A stretch of 64,000 bases of DNA from Podospora bellae-mahoneyi (taxonomy: Eukaryota; Ascomycota; Sordariomycetes; Sordariales; Podosporaceae), in assembly GCF_035222275.1 (NCBI RefSeq), contig NW_026946359.1:6882001-6946000 (forward strand), read 5' to 3'. Shown here piece by piece: positions 23,934 to 35,519 of the stretch. Positions within the stretch are counted from its first letter, which is position 1. Each line of letters opens with the position of its first letter. Both the position numbers and the translations under genes were made by a program. A model generated the notes under the pieces. That model was not told where the DNA came from, made no database searches, and worked only from the letters and a program-made list of their open reading frames with translations.

Positions 23934-26900
23934 AGCGGCCGTTGTCCGTTGAAGAGTAGAGATCACGCTATCCGCTTAGACTAGTATATAAGAGATGTGT
24001 CTGGTGCAGCGCGCGCGAGAGAGAGAGAGAGAGAGAGAAAGGAGCGAACTTGGTAGTGTCTGGTGCGGGATGATGGGATGATCAGCAGCGAAGTCGCAGC
24101 AGGTTGATCATTGATGGCTGGCCTGAAAAAAAGGGCGGGGAACTCCAATAAGTTTATCGAGGGGACGGGGACGGACAGGGGTACACGCACACGGAGGGGT
24201 GGAGACCGCAGTGTGCGGTGGGGAATTACAACAGCGCGCTAAAGTGGTCCAGTCCAGTCGAGGTCGCTGTGCCCGAGACCCCCAGTTGAAGCTGCCCCTC
24301 CATGGCCAGAAAGGTACGTTTTCATTGCAGCCTCCTCCGTGAACAAACGCGTGCCGCGCCCTCGCCAGTCTCGCTCATCCCTAACCCCTCCCCTCCCCCA
24401 TCGGACGAAGGACCCAGACACATGAGATCGAAATCGTGGAGCTCTGCCGCAGATTGAAACTTGTGCCACGCACGCGGAACCTGGCGACATGCTCTTATCG
24501 GCAAGGCATTTGCAGCACTCTACCATAGTACGACGAAGCTGGCTACGTTGGCTGACTGGACGCGGACAAGTCAGGGCCTCGGGCAGGATGGTCAGCTGGA
24601 ACCTTGAGCAATGTCGAGTCCTGAGGTGGGCTCCCTCTCTCACATATTAAGGTAGCAACCTGGAAGTTCTATGCAGAAACGACAACGACTACGACAGCAT
24701 CACCAACACTCAGGACGCGGGTCCTAACACAGGACTTTCTCCAGATGCGAAGCTGATCTGATCCGTGCGAGCCTACGGTGTGATTCAAAGGCAACCAACC
24801 AACCCACAGCAGTCAGCAGACCGGCGGCCTACAATCCCATTCTCAGCGAGATTCACAGAGCTTTGCGTTTTTCAGCCCAGTTGTCTCACAAGCAACGCTA
24901 AGCTTTGAAGGATACGGCATACTTCCCCGAAACCATACAGATCATTTGATCCATTGAAGACAGGCCAAGTATTTGCTCTTCATGTTATCCGCCGTCACCG
25001 AGCAACACAGGGGGTTGTCAAGTTGGACACCCAGGCATATTCGCTTCTACCAAAACCAATCATGCCTAGACTGTGCTAACCACGGCATGAGAAGGAACCC
25101 GTACGTGCAACAAACTAGGAGACCGCTCATCAAGCACGGCAGCTTCGCGGAGCCACATGGCACAGTCCACAACTTGCGCCATTATTCTGCCGTCCTCAGA
25201 CACTGCTCAACTCCCGGGATGACTCGAGTATGAACCTGGATAGCAGTCGTGCCACAAAGTCTCCGTTGTTGACCCGAGAGCGCGCAGCTATCTTGGACAT
25301 CCTTGTGCGATTCCAGAAGCTCGCACAGTTCCTCACAGCAGTCGTGTGTGCTACAAAGCCCCACGCTCGAGCTTGAGTCCTCGAGGGGGTGGCCCAGCTG
25401 GCGCAACCAGGTGACTGAACCCGGGGAACGGGGCTTCATGGATGTTGTTTGGCTGCCCGGTGCACCAGGATTGCCTTCCTTCACCCCCCAGAGTCACTTG
25501 TGGTCTGTGCTTTGATCCGTCTGGACAGCTTTACACTTCTTTGATATATGCTTCCCCAGTTCGGCGGTTCTTCTCAAAACTGCATTGTCTCCCTCGATGC
25601 CCAAACAAACTAACCCCGTCTCCTCCGTCAGCTCTTTCCGAGCTGTGCTTCCCACCCTCGAAAAAGCAGTATTCTTCGAGAAGCTGCAAGAGCCCGAAAC
25701 ACTCCAAACTGCTATTCGTCAATAACTACTCCCAAGTGTTTCGAACAGCGTCGTTGTGTGGCTTGCAGCTGACCACCAGGGGAAGGGGGAGGCTTCAGTC
25801 GGCACAATTTCTGCCAGGAAAATCGTGCAACAGGACCGGGTGCCTCCGATCTGACAACCTGGAGGTTCGAGCTTCAACATAGACCTATCACAGCGGTTGA
25901 ACAAATGGTATCTGGTGGAGGGCGCGGCTCCTCACTGCTCACGCAATTTTTTGGCTCGTTCGGGAGCAGGGCTTGGCTTGGCTTATACGCCGCACCCATG
26001 CGTCGCCGACTTCTCTTGAGCATGCACCCAAAGCACAGATCCGCACCTTATTTGAGCCAGAATCGCCGATATGTGGTTCCCCTCTCTTTTGCTGTGCAGG
26101 TGGCGTTTTGGTCGTTGTGCGTTGTGTCGTTCCCCACCTTCAACCTGGACCGTTTTCTGGCTTTGGTTTGTGTGAACGAATCGGGACCTCCCCCCTTCAC
26201 TGCCGTTTGCGGTGAGCCAAGCGGAGAACTCCGTCACTAGTTCCCGGTCTGATTCGGGGCGTTGTTGTCCAGCCTTCATTGAACAGGGGCGGAAAATGTA
26301 CACGCACACAAAACATGCCCGTACAGATGACCACATACATGGCCAGCAATTCAAGCTGCCATCTTCTTTTATCAGGATCTGTGGATCACCCAAGAAAGGC
26401 TACCTGCAAGGTGAGTCAGCAGAGGTGCAATAGACCGCTGTCCAGAGCTTGGCAGCGTCAGCCAGAAGCTTCTTCTGGATATCTCTTCGTAGTATTGCTA
26501 GTCCAAGACATGATATTGCCATCTACTCAAGTCCAAAAAGAAAGGGGGCCGAGAGCAGTCCAGGAACACATTATGTTAACAAAAAGGTAGGATTTGGACC
26601 CAGATGCCTCTCTCAGGTTGAGCCTCATGTTGTCAGATTTGGAGATGTCTTGTGATGGAAAGCCGGGTAACGGCACCGAATAACTACCGCATATTTTCCA
26701 GAGGAGACATAGGGTCCATAGGACTCGTATCTTCTTCTAACGGCCTGCCTTGTACAGACTGAACTTATTTGTTTATGCCCTCCGAACAGTAATCATGAGA
26801 TGGCTCACCCGCGGCCTCCCTCCCCTCCGTCACAGATACAGAGATGCCAAGCATCTGACATACATACAGACAGGCAGAGGTCCATCTCACATTTTGCCTT

Positions 26901-28580
26901 GGCGAGTGTACCGCGCCCGCTCGTGATATTAAGCTCGTGTGGGTGGGAGTGGGATGCTGCAAGTCAGCCCTAAATAAACGATGAAAAGACTCGGCAGGGT
27001 GTAGGCATCACTTTGGACCCCTGGGGTATGGTCTGTTGGCTGGAATAAAAGGGCCTGACGCCACAAGAGCCCCAACCCGCGGCAGCGTCATGATAGGCGA
27101 GCTTCAGCTCAGGGGCACCTGAGACGGCTCCGGAGGGTGGTGACCCTAGGCAGCGCGATATGGTGATGCTTGGTTGGATCACTCATCCTTTATTGCTGTT
27201 CTTTCTGCCGAGAGAGAAGGTTCATCGTGGTGGAGGCAGGCAGCTGCACGTCAGATCCTTACTTGTTGTGGTGGTTTGGGCGCGATTGGATGGAAGCTTG
27301 AGAAGTTTTGAGAGATCCCATGCTATGGTGTGGTTGGGGGCCGAGAGGCCCTCAGAATAACTTTTGTACAGGGAGGTCTTGACGGCGGTGGTGTGATGGT
27401 TACCAGCACGAGTTGGGTGGGATAGATACTATCTGCTTCTGACGTGATTCCGAACCGGTGTACATGATGCATACTGTATTCATATATCAACAAGACCAGA
27501 TGATGTGAGTCGGTAAAATATAGTAAGGTTCTGACTTCACGAAGACCAATGATGAAATCAACGAGCATGGTTGCCGCAGGTGAGCATGGAGATGAGGGAT
27601 AATTCAGAAATGAGGCTTAAAGACATGGTGAAATTCCTGTATGGTTTGACGTCGTTCCTGTCAACTCGAGAGAGACATCTAAGTCTTGTACGGTAATCTC
27701 GTCATCTTGGACGCTGGTCTTGTTGTCGTGAGGCATGGAAGGTATCTTATACCATACTAATGATATCATGGACGAGCCTTGTGCTCAAGTTAATCTGTCT
27801 GAAAGGCAATTTCTATTCACGAGTCATGAGAGTTTTGCGAAGCCTTTGGGGACAAACTTAAGTTGCTGTAATGCAAGTGAGACACGGCTTTCCATATGCC
27901 TACTTCTCTTAGCAAAGCCTGTTTAAATTCACCTACCCACCTACCTACCTACCAGGTAAGCAGCAGAGAAAACCCTCAGTCTAATTGGCCTCAGGGACGC
28001 CAGATTGGCCTGCAAATGATGCTGGTCCCTGTGTTGAAGACAATCCGCAGAGCTTCGGGAACTTCGGGAGAATCGTAGCGAAGTATGAGGGAGGACTGTA
28101 TCTTCCAGCGTGGTGTTGTGGTGGAGTTTTGTCATTTCGGGTGAACTGCTCTATTGCGTGGCGGGCTGTGGAACCGGTCAACTAGCTGAGAATCTTGACT
28201 TTTCTGGTTGTCCATAAGAGTTCTTCTGTATCTCCAGATTCAAAGTTTGAAATGCTGATACATGTCGAATTTTCCATATCTCTTTCCGCAGGCAATGGAG
28301 AAAACATCACGATCGCATGGCTTGGTGTTGAAGGTTACACTCAGGGGTTCATGTCTTAGCAAAACCCAACGTCCCCGCTTGGCTCATTTTAGTGCGTTCT
28401 CGGCGCCTGGGGAAACGTCTCCGCCGAGAACGATGATCCCCTGCACAGATATTGAGTACTACTGAGGGGACGTTGATTTTCCCCTACACTGTGAGGGTGC
28501 AAGCGAAAATGCCGGTGTTAGGTACATAATATCGACCAATCTTTTCCACCGCTAAGTGTATAGAGTAAACAAGATGCCTC
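23934..28580. other. Long gene-poor region, left part
   Basis: This begins with the bZIP promoter, which has a GA microsatellite at 24014-24041. After that no frame longer than about 150 residues has any recognisable feature, and candidate frames overlap on both strands. I see no tRNA, rRNA or intact transposon. A non-coding RNA or a many-exon gene cannot be excluded. Confidence 0.5.
24014..24041. repeat. (GA)n microsatellite in bZIP 5' region
   Basis: A run of gagaga about 80 bp upstream of the bZIP start codon. Confidence 0.85.
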
Positions 28581-28589
28581 TATACCCAC

Positions 28590-28765
28590 GATTTATGATT
28601 CCATTTTTTTCAAAATATAAGCTTTCTTTTATATTATTTTTTATAGTATTTTAAAATTTACTTATAATTCTTGTAAATTAATTATAATTAAATATTTTAA
28701 TTAACCTTGAGTAACGTTAAATTTAATATCTTTTTTTCATTATACTTTTCTTTTTCATTTTCTGC
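28590..28765. other. AT-rich block
   Basis: A sharply bounded stretch of nearly pure A/T (tttttat, aattaattataatt, ttaattaac). It resembles the AT-rich remains left by RIP or an eroded element and directly abuts the LTR-like sequence. Confidence 0.7.
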
Positions 28766-28770
28766 TACTT

Positions 28771-29230
28771 TGTCACACCCTGGTACACGGACGGGAATAA
28801 CGATTAGTTGTGGGGCCACGGAAGCAAGGGCCAACTGGGAGAACGCATAAAAAAGCCAATCACAGTAAGGGACGACTGATCAGTACGCTCATGGCACTGA
28901 GCAGACTAAGCAGGATGCTCAATATACTCAGGGCACTAAGCAGACTAAGCAGAGGTGATCAGTATACTCGGGGCACTAAGCACGGCTTAGCACGAGGTCT
29001 ATATATACAAAGGAACTGGCTAGTATAAATAGATAGTTCCGCAGTATATAATATAAGTTACAATCGTGGGATTTTAGTTATTGTGATTAAGATAAGCCAT
29101 TATTATATACTATTTAGCTATACCGAACTAGGATTGTTTAGAAGCACCTTCAACCGATATCCTTTTCAGAGATTCTGGATAGGGGTTCGTTATACACCGG
29201 CATTTCGCTTGGAACTTATAGCAGTTGCCT
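28771..29230. mobile_element. Probable LTR fossil (Gypsy-like solo LTR or remnant)
   Basis: It starts with TGTCACACCC, a common fungal Gypsy LTR start, followed by an internal direct repeat of about 45 bp (gcactaagcagactaagcag type) and an AT-rich tail. No internal coding region is seen. The right end and a target duplication could not be fixed by eye. It looks old and decayed, and lies next to an AT-rich block. Confidence 0.4.
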
Positions 29231-29285
29231 TTATACTACAAAATTATTGACAAACAAAAGTAGGTTAAGCACCTATTATATAGTG

Positions 29286-29403
29286 AACCATGCCTTGAAA
29301 GACAATATTAGACCTTTGAAAATAGTTAATAAGCTTTTAAAGATAGTTAAAAGGCTTTCAGGGATATTTTAAGAACCTATTAGCTTGCTTTTGAGGCATG
29401 GTT
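29286..29403. mobile_element. MITE-like element with ~18 bp terminal inverted repeats
   Basis: The left end aaccatgccttgaaag is matched in inverse orientation by the right end cttttgaggcatggtt. The 118 bp element is AT-rich inside and non-coding. A TA target duplication is possible but not certain. Confidence 0.6.
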
Positions 29404-30701
29404 TATGATATGATGGCAGAAAGTTGGGACCTGGGAGTGTTGACATCTACAGGCAAGTGACACCTTCTTGCCAACGGATCGAACCGGCTGGCAGCAAGGG
29501 ACGGGAAGCTGCAAGGGGAGAGAGCGGTTGCCTTATCAGATCCTGCCAGGGACAGGGATCAAAAGAGGTGAGCTGGAAGGGTTGCTCTTGCAGAAAGCAA
29601 ATCAAACAACTACTATTGAATGGCGGGGTAAAGGGAAAAGTGCTCAACAGAGGGGAGGCTTGGAATACAATACTTTGTACAGCAAACTCTCTTATCCAGA
29701 GAAGAGTATTCCTGTGTCTTTTGAAGTAGAGCCGATCGCCTCGCGATATGGGAGTCCCATCGTTCATTTTGGAGATGGAGCTTCAACCGTTGACGAGGTG
29801 GGGTGGCTATTTGATGGTGGGGGTCCCAGGGAACATCGCAATTGCAACGGTCGCCAGCATACGGAGGGAGAAGCAGGTCCAAGAGATCGGTCTGGCAGGT
29901 GAGGGTGTCCCATCTTGGCAGTGATGGAGTGGACGGGCGGGCATATTAAACCACCAGACTGTCCCACGCTGCTCATCGTGTTCCCGAGACCCCGCCACCC
30001 AATCGACATGCGGCTGCCGTGTTGTAGGCTGTTTTGACATATCTCACAAATCTTACTGACGGTATACCAGGCACGGACTGGATAATTTCAGTTGTGCCAG
30101 ATTGGGAATCTCCATGAGCATACCTTAGGCCGAATCTTCTGGCAGTCCCTTCCCTGGAACAAAATCAGGCAAGCAGCTCCCGACATCCGACCTTCAGCGT
30201 TGATTCAAGATCTGACTTTTGTTTATTTTCACAACTCAAGAACAGAGGCCAGGCTCTGGCTAAATCGACGCCCCGAATGCCTTCAGCGTGTCACCAACCA
30301 CACAACGTTCGCTCAACGGATAGCTCCAGACCGCTGCCCGCTGCCAACATCAGCCAGCCAGCCAACAACTCCCACAAAATCCTGACGGAAGAGGCGTTAT
30401 TAAGCTTTCAACGCCAACCTCAACTTTTCCCCACCTCGGCATTTGCCAACGATCTCGAATCTTCCTGTACCGACGACACCTGGCCCGTGAGCGTCTCACC
30501 TTCCAGGAACGATTACAAGCACAGTCACTGGAAGACAGTCCTCGATGGTCACAGATTATCAGCCCAAGACAGTATTCATATCCATATCTTGGCCTCATCG
30601 ATATCATCATCGACACAGTACCGACCCTGGTTGTACACCACGGCGGTGTACAAGGCTCTGGTCTGGGCCTCAAGCCGAGGACGGGAAGCCTCCACTTCAC
30701 A
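29404..30701. other. Intergenic region upstream of the TRP-like channel gene
   Basis: About 1.3 kb with no supported gene. The part after about 30100 probably contains the promoter and leader of the channel gene. Confidence 0.5.
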
Positions 30702-33477
30702 ATGGCAACATGGAGTGGCCAACGGACACGCCTTACAATGCTCTTGCATATCATCCTATTCACGTCTCTGTCGAGGGCTGCTAAGGTCATGTTCACGACA
30801 GGGACAGATGTTGATGGTGTGACACGAGAACTCGCTGCAAATCGGTATCCAGCTCTCTATACTGGTGATTATGGCGACTGCATGGGCGGAAACAGTCTAT
30901 TCAGCATCAGCAAATTTGATGCTGCGTATTATGCCGACAACATGACGATAGTGCTTCATATGGACGGCACTAGCAGTTTGAGGAACGAGTCCCTGATGAT
31001 GCGCATTGCTGTTGACGCATATGGCGAAAACCGATTTGATAAGATCGTAAATCCTTGCAACCTCAACATTGCTAGGTGAGTCCGAATTGGCTCCGGACTT
31101 GAAAGACGTATACTTACAAACATGCAGTCTGTGTCCTCTTCTTCCTGATGTGCCATTCCGAGCCTGGGTAGAAATTCGTGTTGGCCCACAGCAGATAGGG
31201 GGCATACCTGACATTGCTTACGAGATACCCGATTTCGAAGGCACGACACGAGTGCAAATCTTTGCCGGCTCTGGTCAACAAGAGGCTGGATGTTTCCAAG
31301 CTGCCATGCAAAACGGGAAGAGTCTTTCGCACGCATATGTTATCGCGCCCTTCATGGGCCTTTTCACAATGGTCGCCATCATCGCCTCCTTTGCCACTGC
31401 GGCATACGGAATAAGCGTCCCTCACATGAGGATGCACCACGCTCATTCGCTCTCGGTCTTCATCGTATTCGAAACCTTCCAGACGATATTCTTCTCGGGG
31501 GCACTTTCTGTCAAGTGGCCATCGATCCTCGTTGCATGGTGGGCAAACTTTGCCTGGTCCGCTGGCTTCATCTACGCGCCCCCTTTTGTCCAGTCGATCA
31601 ACTCTTTTGCAGGCGTCCAGGGGAAGCTAGGGCACGTCGATGGTTCCGGTCCTATGATTATCAACAGAGGAGAGCATTTACTTGACAAGATCTATGGGCG
31701 ATCTCTGATGACCAGGGGCTCGTTCAACGCCACTGATCCTTGGCGGTATGAATGGGGTGGTGATCCAGTAGCCCCTGGGTTACCACTTCCAGGCACTTGG
31801 AGTGGCTTTCCTGCAACGCTAGCGGCCATTGGAATTCCAGCTGCCGATGCCTTTGTGTTCGGCTTGCTTTGGTTTCTGATAGCCGTCGCTCTGGTCATGC
31901 TTGCCGTCATTGGTGTCAAGATCTTGTTTGAGGGTCTCGCGAAAGCGAGGCTGGTCAAAGAGGATAGGCTTGCCTACTTTCGCAGCTACTGGGTCGGATT
32001 CCTCGGCCATGCGCTGTTACGGACACTGGTCATTGGGTTCTTCATGCTTATGACCCTGGCTATTTTCAAGTTCAAAAATCGGGGCTCTGTTGGCGCGATA
32101 GCAGTTGCGGCTGTGGTGTTCTTCGTTGTTTTGATGGGGGTAACGTCGCTAGTGGCGTATGGGGTCTGGTGTCGAACTCGACACGGTACTTTCACCATCA
32201 CGAAGGACCGGGCTGTTTTCTACCGATCAACGTGGCGTGTTTCAATAATTTTGGAGACCAGGATAAAGGAGCACAACTTGGAGGTCAAGCCTATCCTCAG
32301 CATCCCAGTCTACCGCCTTCGACACAACAACCATGACGACGACTACCCTACCGTCCATCTAGATCAGCTGTACGTTAAGAGATTTGCATGGCTCACAGCG
32401 CGGTACAGACGCACACGGTGGTGGTTCTTTGCTTACTACATTACATATTCATTTGTTCGAGCAGCTTTCATAGGAGGAGCTGGGGACGTTCCTCTTGTGC
32501 AGGTTTACGGTGTACTGGCGCTTGACATAGTCAACCTTGCCATCAGCGCTATCTCAAAACCCTTCGAAGGAACTCGAAACACGGCTATGGGTGTCTGGAT
32601 ACTCGGCCTTTGCAAGATATTGACCACCGGCATCTCGATTGCTTTTCTTCCTCAGCTCAAAGTCAACCGTATTATCACGACTGCGCTCGGGGTAATCATC
32701 ATTGTGATCCAGGGCTTCACTACCGTTGCCTTGATCATCTTGATTATCTTGAGCGCCCTTTCTTCGAGGCTTTCGCTACTACGGAATCAAGAAGAGTTCA
32801 CGCCACGATGGCTCGACAAGGTTCGCATCCGTTATTTTGAAAAGATGCAGACAAAGGCACAAGACAGATGGAAACCCCCCAGGGGACTGGTCTCGAAGGA
32901 TGATGAGATAAAAGGACCAACAACACCGCCATCGCCACACTTTTCCGTCACTGGTGTTCGACGTGGCTCTAAGATCGAAGATCACTTTGACGGCAGCACT
33001 GTATACAATTCGCAACAGTCGCTCCGTGAAAAAGGAAGCGACCAATCCTTGACCGAGCAGCCTCGTGGCAGTCAGAGCCAGGCCGGTAGTGCCAGATCTC
33101 GGCTGAGTACGGGGAGTCTGCCTCGGACGGGTCGTGTGAGTCGCATGTCGTGGTCTTCAAGAGAGTGTGCGGATCCGGCTTTGCTAGAGCGGCCGGATAG
33201 TACTCTCGCCAAACGGTTGAGTGGAATCACTTTTACCGTCACACCAGACGATGGCAGTAGCATGATGACCAGGGACAATGCCAGGGTGTCGGGTGAATCG
33301 ACCACCTCTCACGTCCGATCGCAAGCCAGCTACCGCAGCTTCAGGTCACAGTCCACGTCGAGGGCGTCGAGTATCCATGAGAAGGCCAGCACTCCGACAC
33401 CGACCCGGGAGACGTTTGGGTTGCCGGCGCTCACTCGTCCATCGACATTGCCAGAGGCTGCGGAACCAGACGAGTAG
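30702..33477 (+). CDS. Fungal TRP-like ion channel with ML-like domain
   Basis: Exons are 30702-31075 and 31128-33477, giving 907 residues. A signal peptide (MLLHIILFTSLSRA, residues 13-26) leads into a lumenal ML-like domain with paired Cys (GDYGDC, NPCNL, SLCPLLP) and N-glycosylation sites. From about residue 210 on, around nine hydrophobic helices follow, starting YVIAPFMGLFTMVAIIASF. These match the fungal TRP-like/Pkd2-Flc membrane family. A Ser/Arg-rich cytosolic tail of about 200 residues has many possible phosphosites. Fission yeast Pkd2 and yeast Flc proteins act in Ca2+ signalling, wall integrity or ER flavin/haem handling; which applies here is open. Both ATGs (30702, 30738) are in frame. 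Confidence 0.88.
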
Positions 33478-34358
33478 TCTTGCAAGACTAATACTTCTTC
33501 AAATTAGGATGGTTGTAATAGTGTCACGGCAACAGAGTCACGGACTTTTTCTTGTCTCTCGTTTATGAGTCAGTGTTGAATAGAATTCTGGGGGTCGTGA
33601 TGATGATTTCCTGGGAGGAATCTTGCATAGTGGGTGTTTTGGCGTCTTTTTACATCTTTTTGCAAAATCCAACATTTTCCCACTTACTCTCAATCCTCGT
33701 AAGAACAAACATCAACTCCCGAAAGCAGCTGCCCCCCCCAGAGGAATAACATGGTCCCCTGTTGTTTCCCACGGGTTGGGTAAGCCTGCGTCATCCGTTT
33801 AGCGACCCCGCTTCAACTCCCGAGCCCCTCCACGGTCCCCTCTAGCAGTCCCCGAATGCCCCACATGAAGGGCTCAGATCAGTTGGGTTTGTTTGCTCGG
33901 TCCCAATTGTCCGGGCTTTCGGGCCTTACATCATGGGGGTTGTCACTGCTTTGGCGGGTAGTACCATTGGGTGATGGGGAATCGGGATTCTTTACCCAAA
34001 CTCCTTGAAACTAGCTTGGTGATGGCTGGGTTGGTCTGGCTCTTTTCGGTTCTGGATCCCCGGGTAAGTAAAGAGCTTACAAGGTCATGAGGTGATGGTT
34101 AGTCTGATTAGGAGATGATTGTATAAGAGCCGGTGGGTGGATATATATGGGCATAATTACACCACAGGGCGCAAGACAGGCGGAGGTTTGTTGCCGGGAG
34201 GTACCTTATAAGACATAGCCTGCCTGCCGACCAAACACTTTTCCATTCCTCTCTGTCTTTTACCCATTGATATCTCTTACCTCCCCTCTGTCGCCTCTCG
34301 ACAAGCGAGAACACACACACCACCACCGGCACACCGCAAAGAAGAGAACATACGCAGA
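33478..34358. other. Intergenic region upstream of the dioxygenase gene
   Basis: Contains the dioxygenase promoter. AT-rich TATA-like sequences are at 34131-34150. No gene is seen. Confidence 0.55.
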
Positions 34359-35514
34359 ATGGCGGAACCGCGCAGAGAAAACTCGGGCCCTGTCGGCCCG
34401 CCGCTTTTGGACTTGACGATTGACAACATCACGCCGAATACCATCAGGATTAACAGCCAGTCGGACGACCAGCGGTTGACGTATTTGCTGTCGAGACTGG
34501 TGACGCACCTGCATGACTTTGCGAGGGAGACGCGGCTGAGCACGGACGAGTGGATGGCCGGGCTCGAGTTTTTGATTGCTTGTGGGAAGATCTGCAGCGA
34601 GGTGCGGAATGTAGGTCGCATCTGTTTCCGACATCTGGTGGTTCAGGGAGGGCGGTAGGCAGCAAGGTATCAGGTGCTGATGTGGGGAGACAAACAGGAA
34701 TTCATCCTCCTCTCCGACACCCTCGGCCTCTCCCTCCTCCTCGACAACATCAACCACCCCAAGCCCGCCGGCGCAACCGAGGGCTCCGTCCTCGGCCCCT
34801 TCCACACCCACGATGCGCCTCTCCTCGAGAACGGCGCCTCGATGACCTCCGACCCGGCGGGTGAGCCGATGCTTGCCGTTTGTACCGTCAGAGACACGGC
34901 TGGGAACCCCATTGAGGGCATCAAGATTGATATCTGGGAGACGGACAGCAGCGGACATTATGACGTCCAACACAGCGACCGGAACGAGCCGAGCGAGAGG
35001 TGCGTCATGGTGAGTGATGAGGAGGGCCGGTTCTGGTTCAAGGGGTTGAAGCCGGTGAGCTACCCAATCCCGCATGATGGGCCGGTGGGGAAGCTGCTGG
35101 AGAGGCTGGGGAGACATCCGTGGAGGCCGGCGCATATTCACTTCATGTTTGAGAAGGAGGGTTGGGATAAGTTGATCACGTGAGTTCTCACCTTGGCTGT
35201 GCTTTCTGGGAGGAATTGGGATGCTGATGATCAGATATAGGGCACTGTACCTTAAGGGTGACCCCTACGAGACCTCGGATGCCGTCTTTGGCGTCAAAAA
35301 GAGCCTCGTTATCGAGCTTGGCAAGGTAGACAAGGAGACAGCGGAGAAATATGGGGTCGAGGAAGGCACATGGCTGCTCAAACATGACTTTGTGCTCACC
35401 ACGCAAAAGGACACAGAGAAGCTGAGAGACGACCTGGCCAAGGAGGCGTTGGCAAAGTTGGGCTTGCATAATCTCAAGCTGGTGGATCATCTGCCTGTGC
35501 CAGATCTAGATTAA
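34359..35514 (+). CDS. Intradiol ring-cleavage dioxygenase (catechol/hydroxyquinol 1,2-type)
   Basis: Exons are 34359-34610, 34698-35179 and 35235-35514, giving 337 residues. The acceptor at 34697 is chosen because it yields the family run EVRNEFILLSDTLG; another AG at 34673 would insert eight residues. The four ferric ligands are present: Tyr172 (GHYDVQ), Tyr206 (SYPIPHDGPVG), and His230 and His232 (RPAHIHF). The N-terminal helical domain used for dimerisation is intact. The enzyme opens catechol or hydroxyquinol rings between the two hydroxyls, feeding aromatic catabolism (3-oxoadipate route). Whether catechol or hydroxyquinol is preferred is unclear. No other aromatic-degradation gene is adjacent. 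The stop is 5 bp from the stop of the convergent TRM44 gene. Confidence 0.92.
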
Positions 35515-35519
35515 TGTTA

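Noticed and set aside
29460-29540. Possible tRNA B-box (ggttcgatcc) on the minus strand
   Set aside because: The flanks do not form a five-pair T stem and no acceptor or anticodon stem can be drawn.
34674-34697. Alternative 5' end of dioxygenase exon 2
   Set aside because: Would insert eight residues into a conserved helix; the acceptor at 34697 restores the family sequence in phase.
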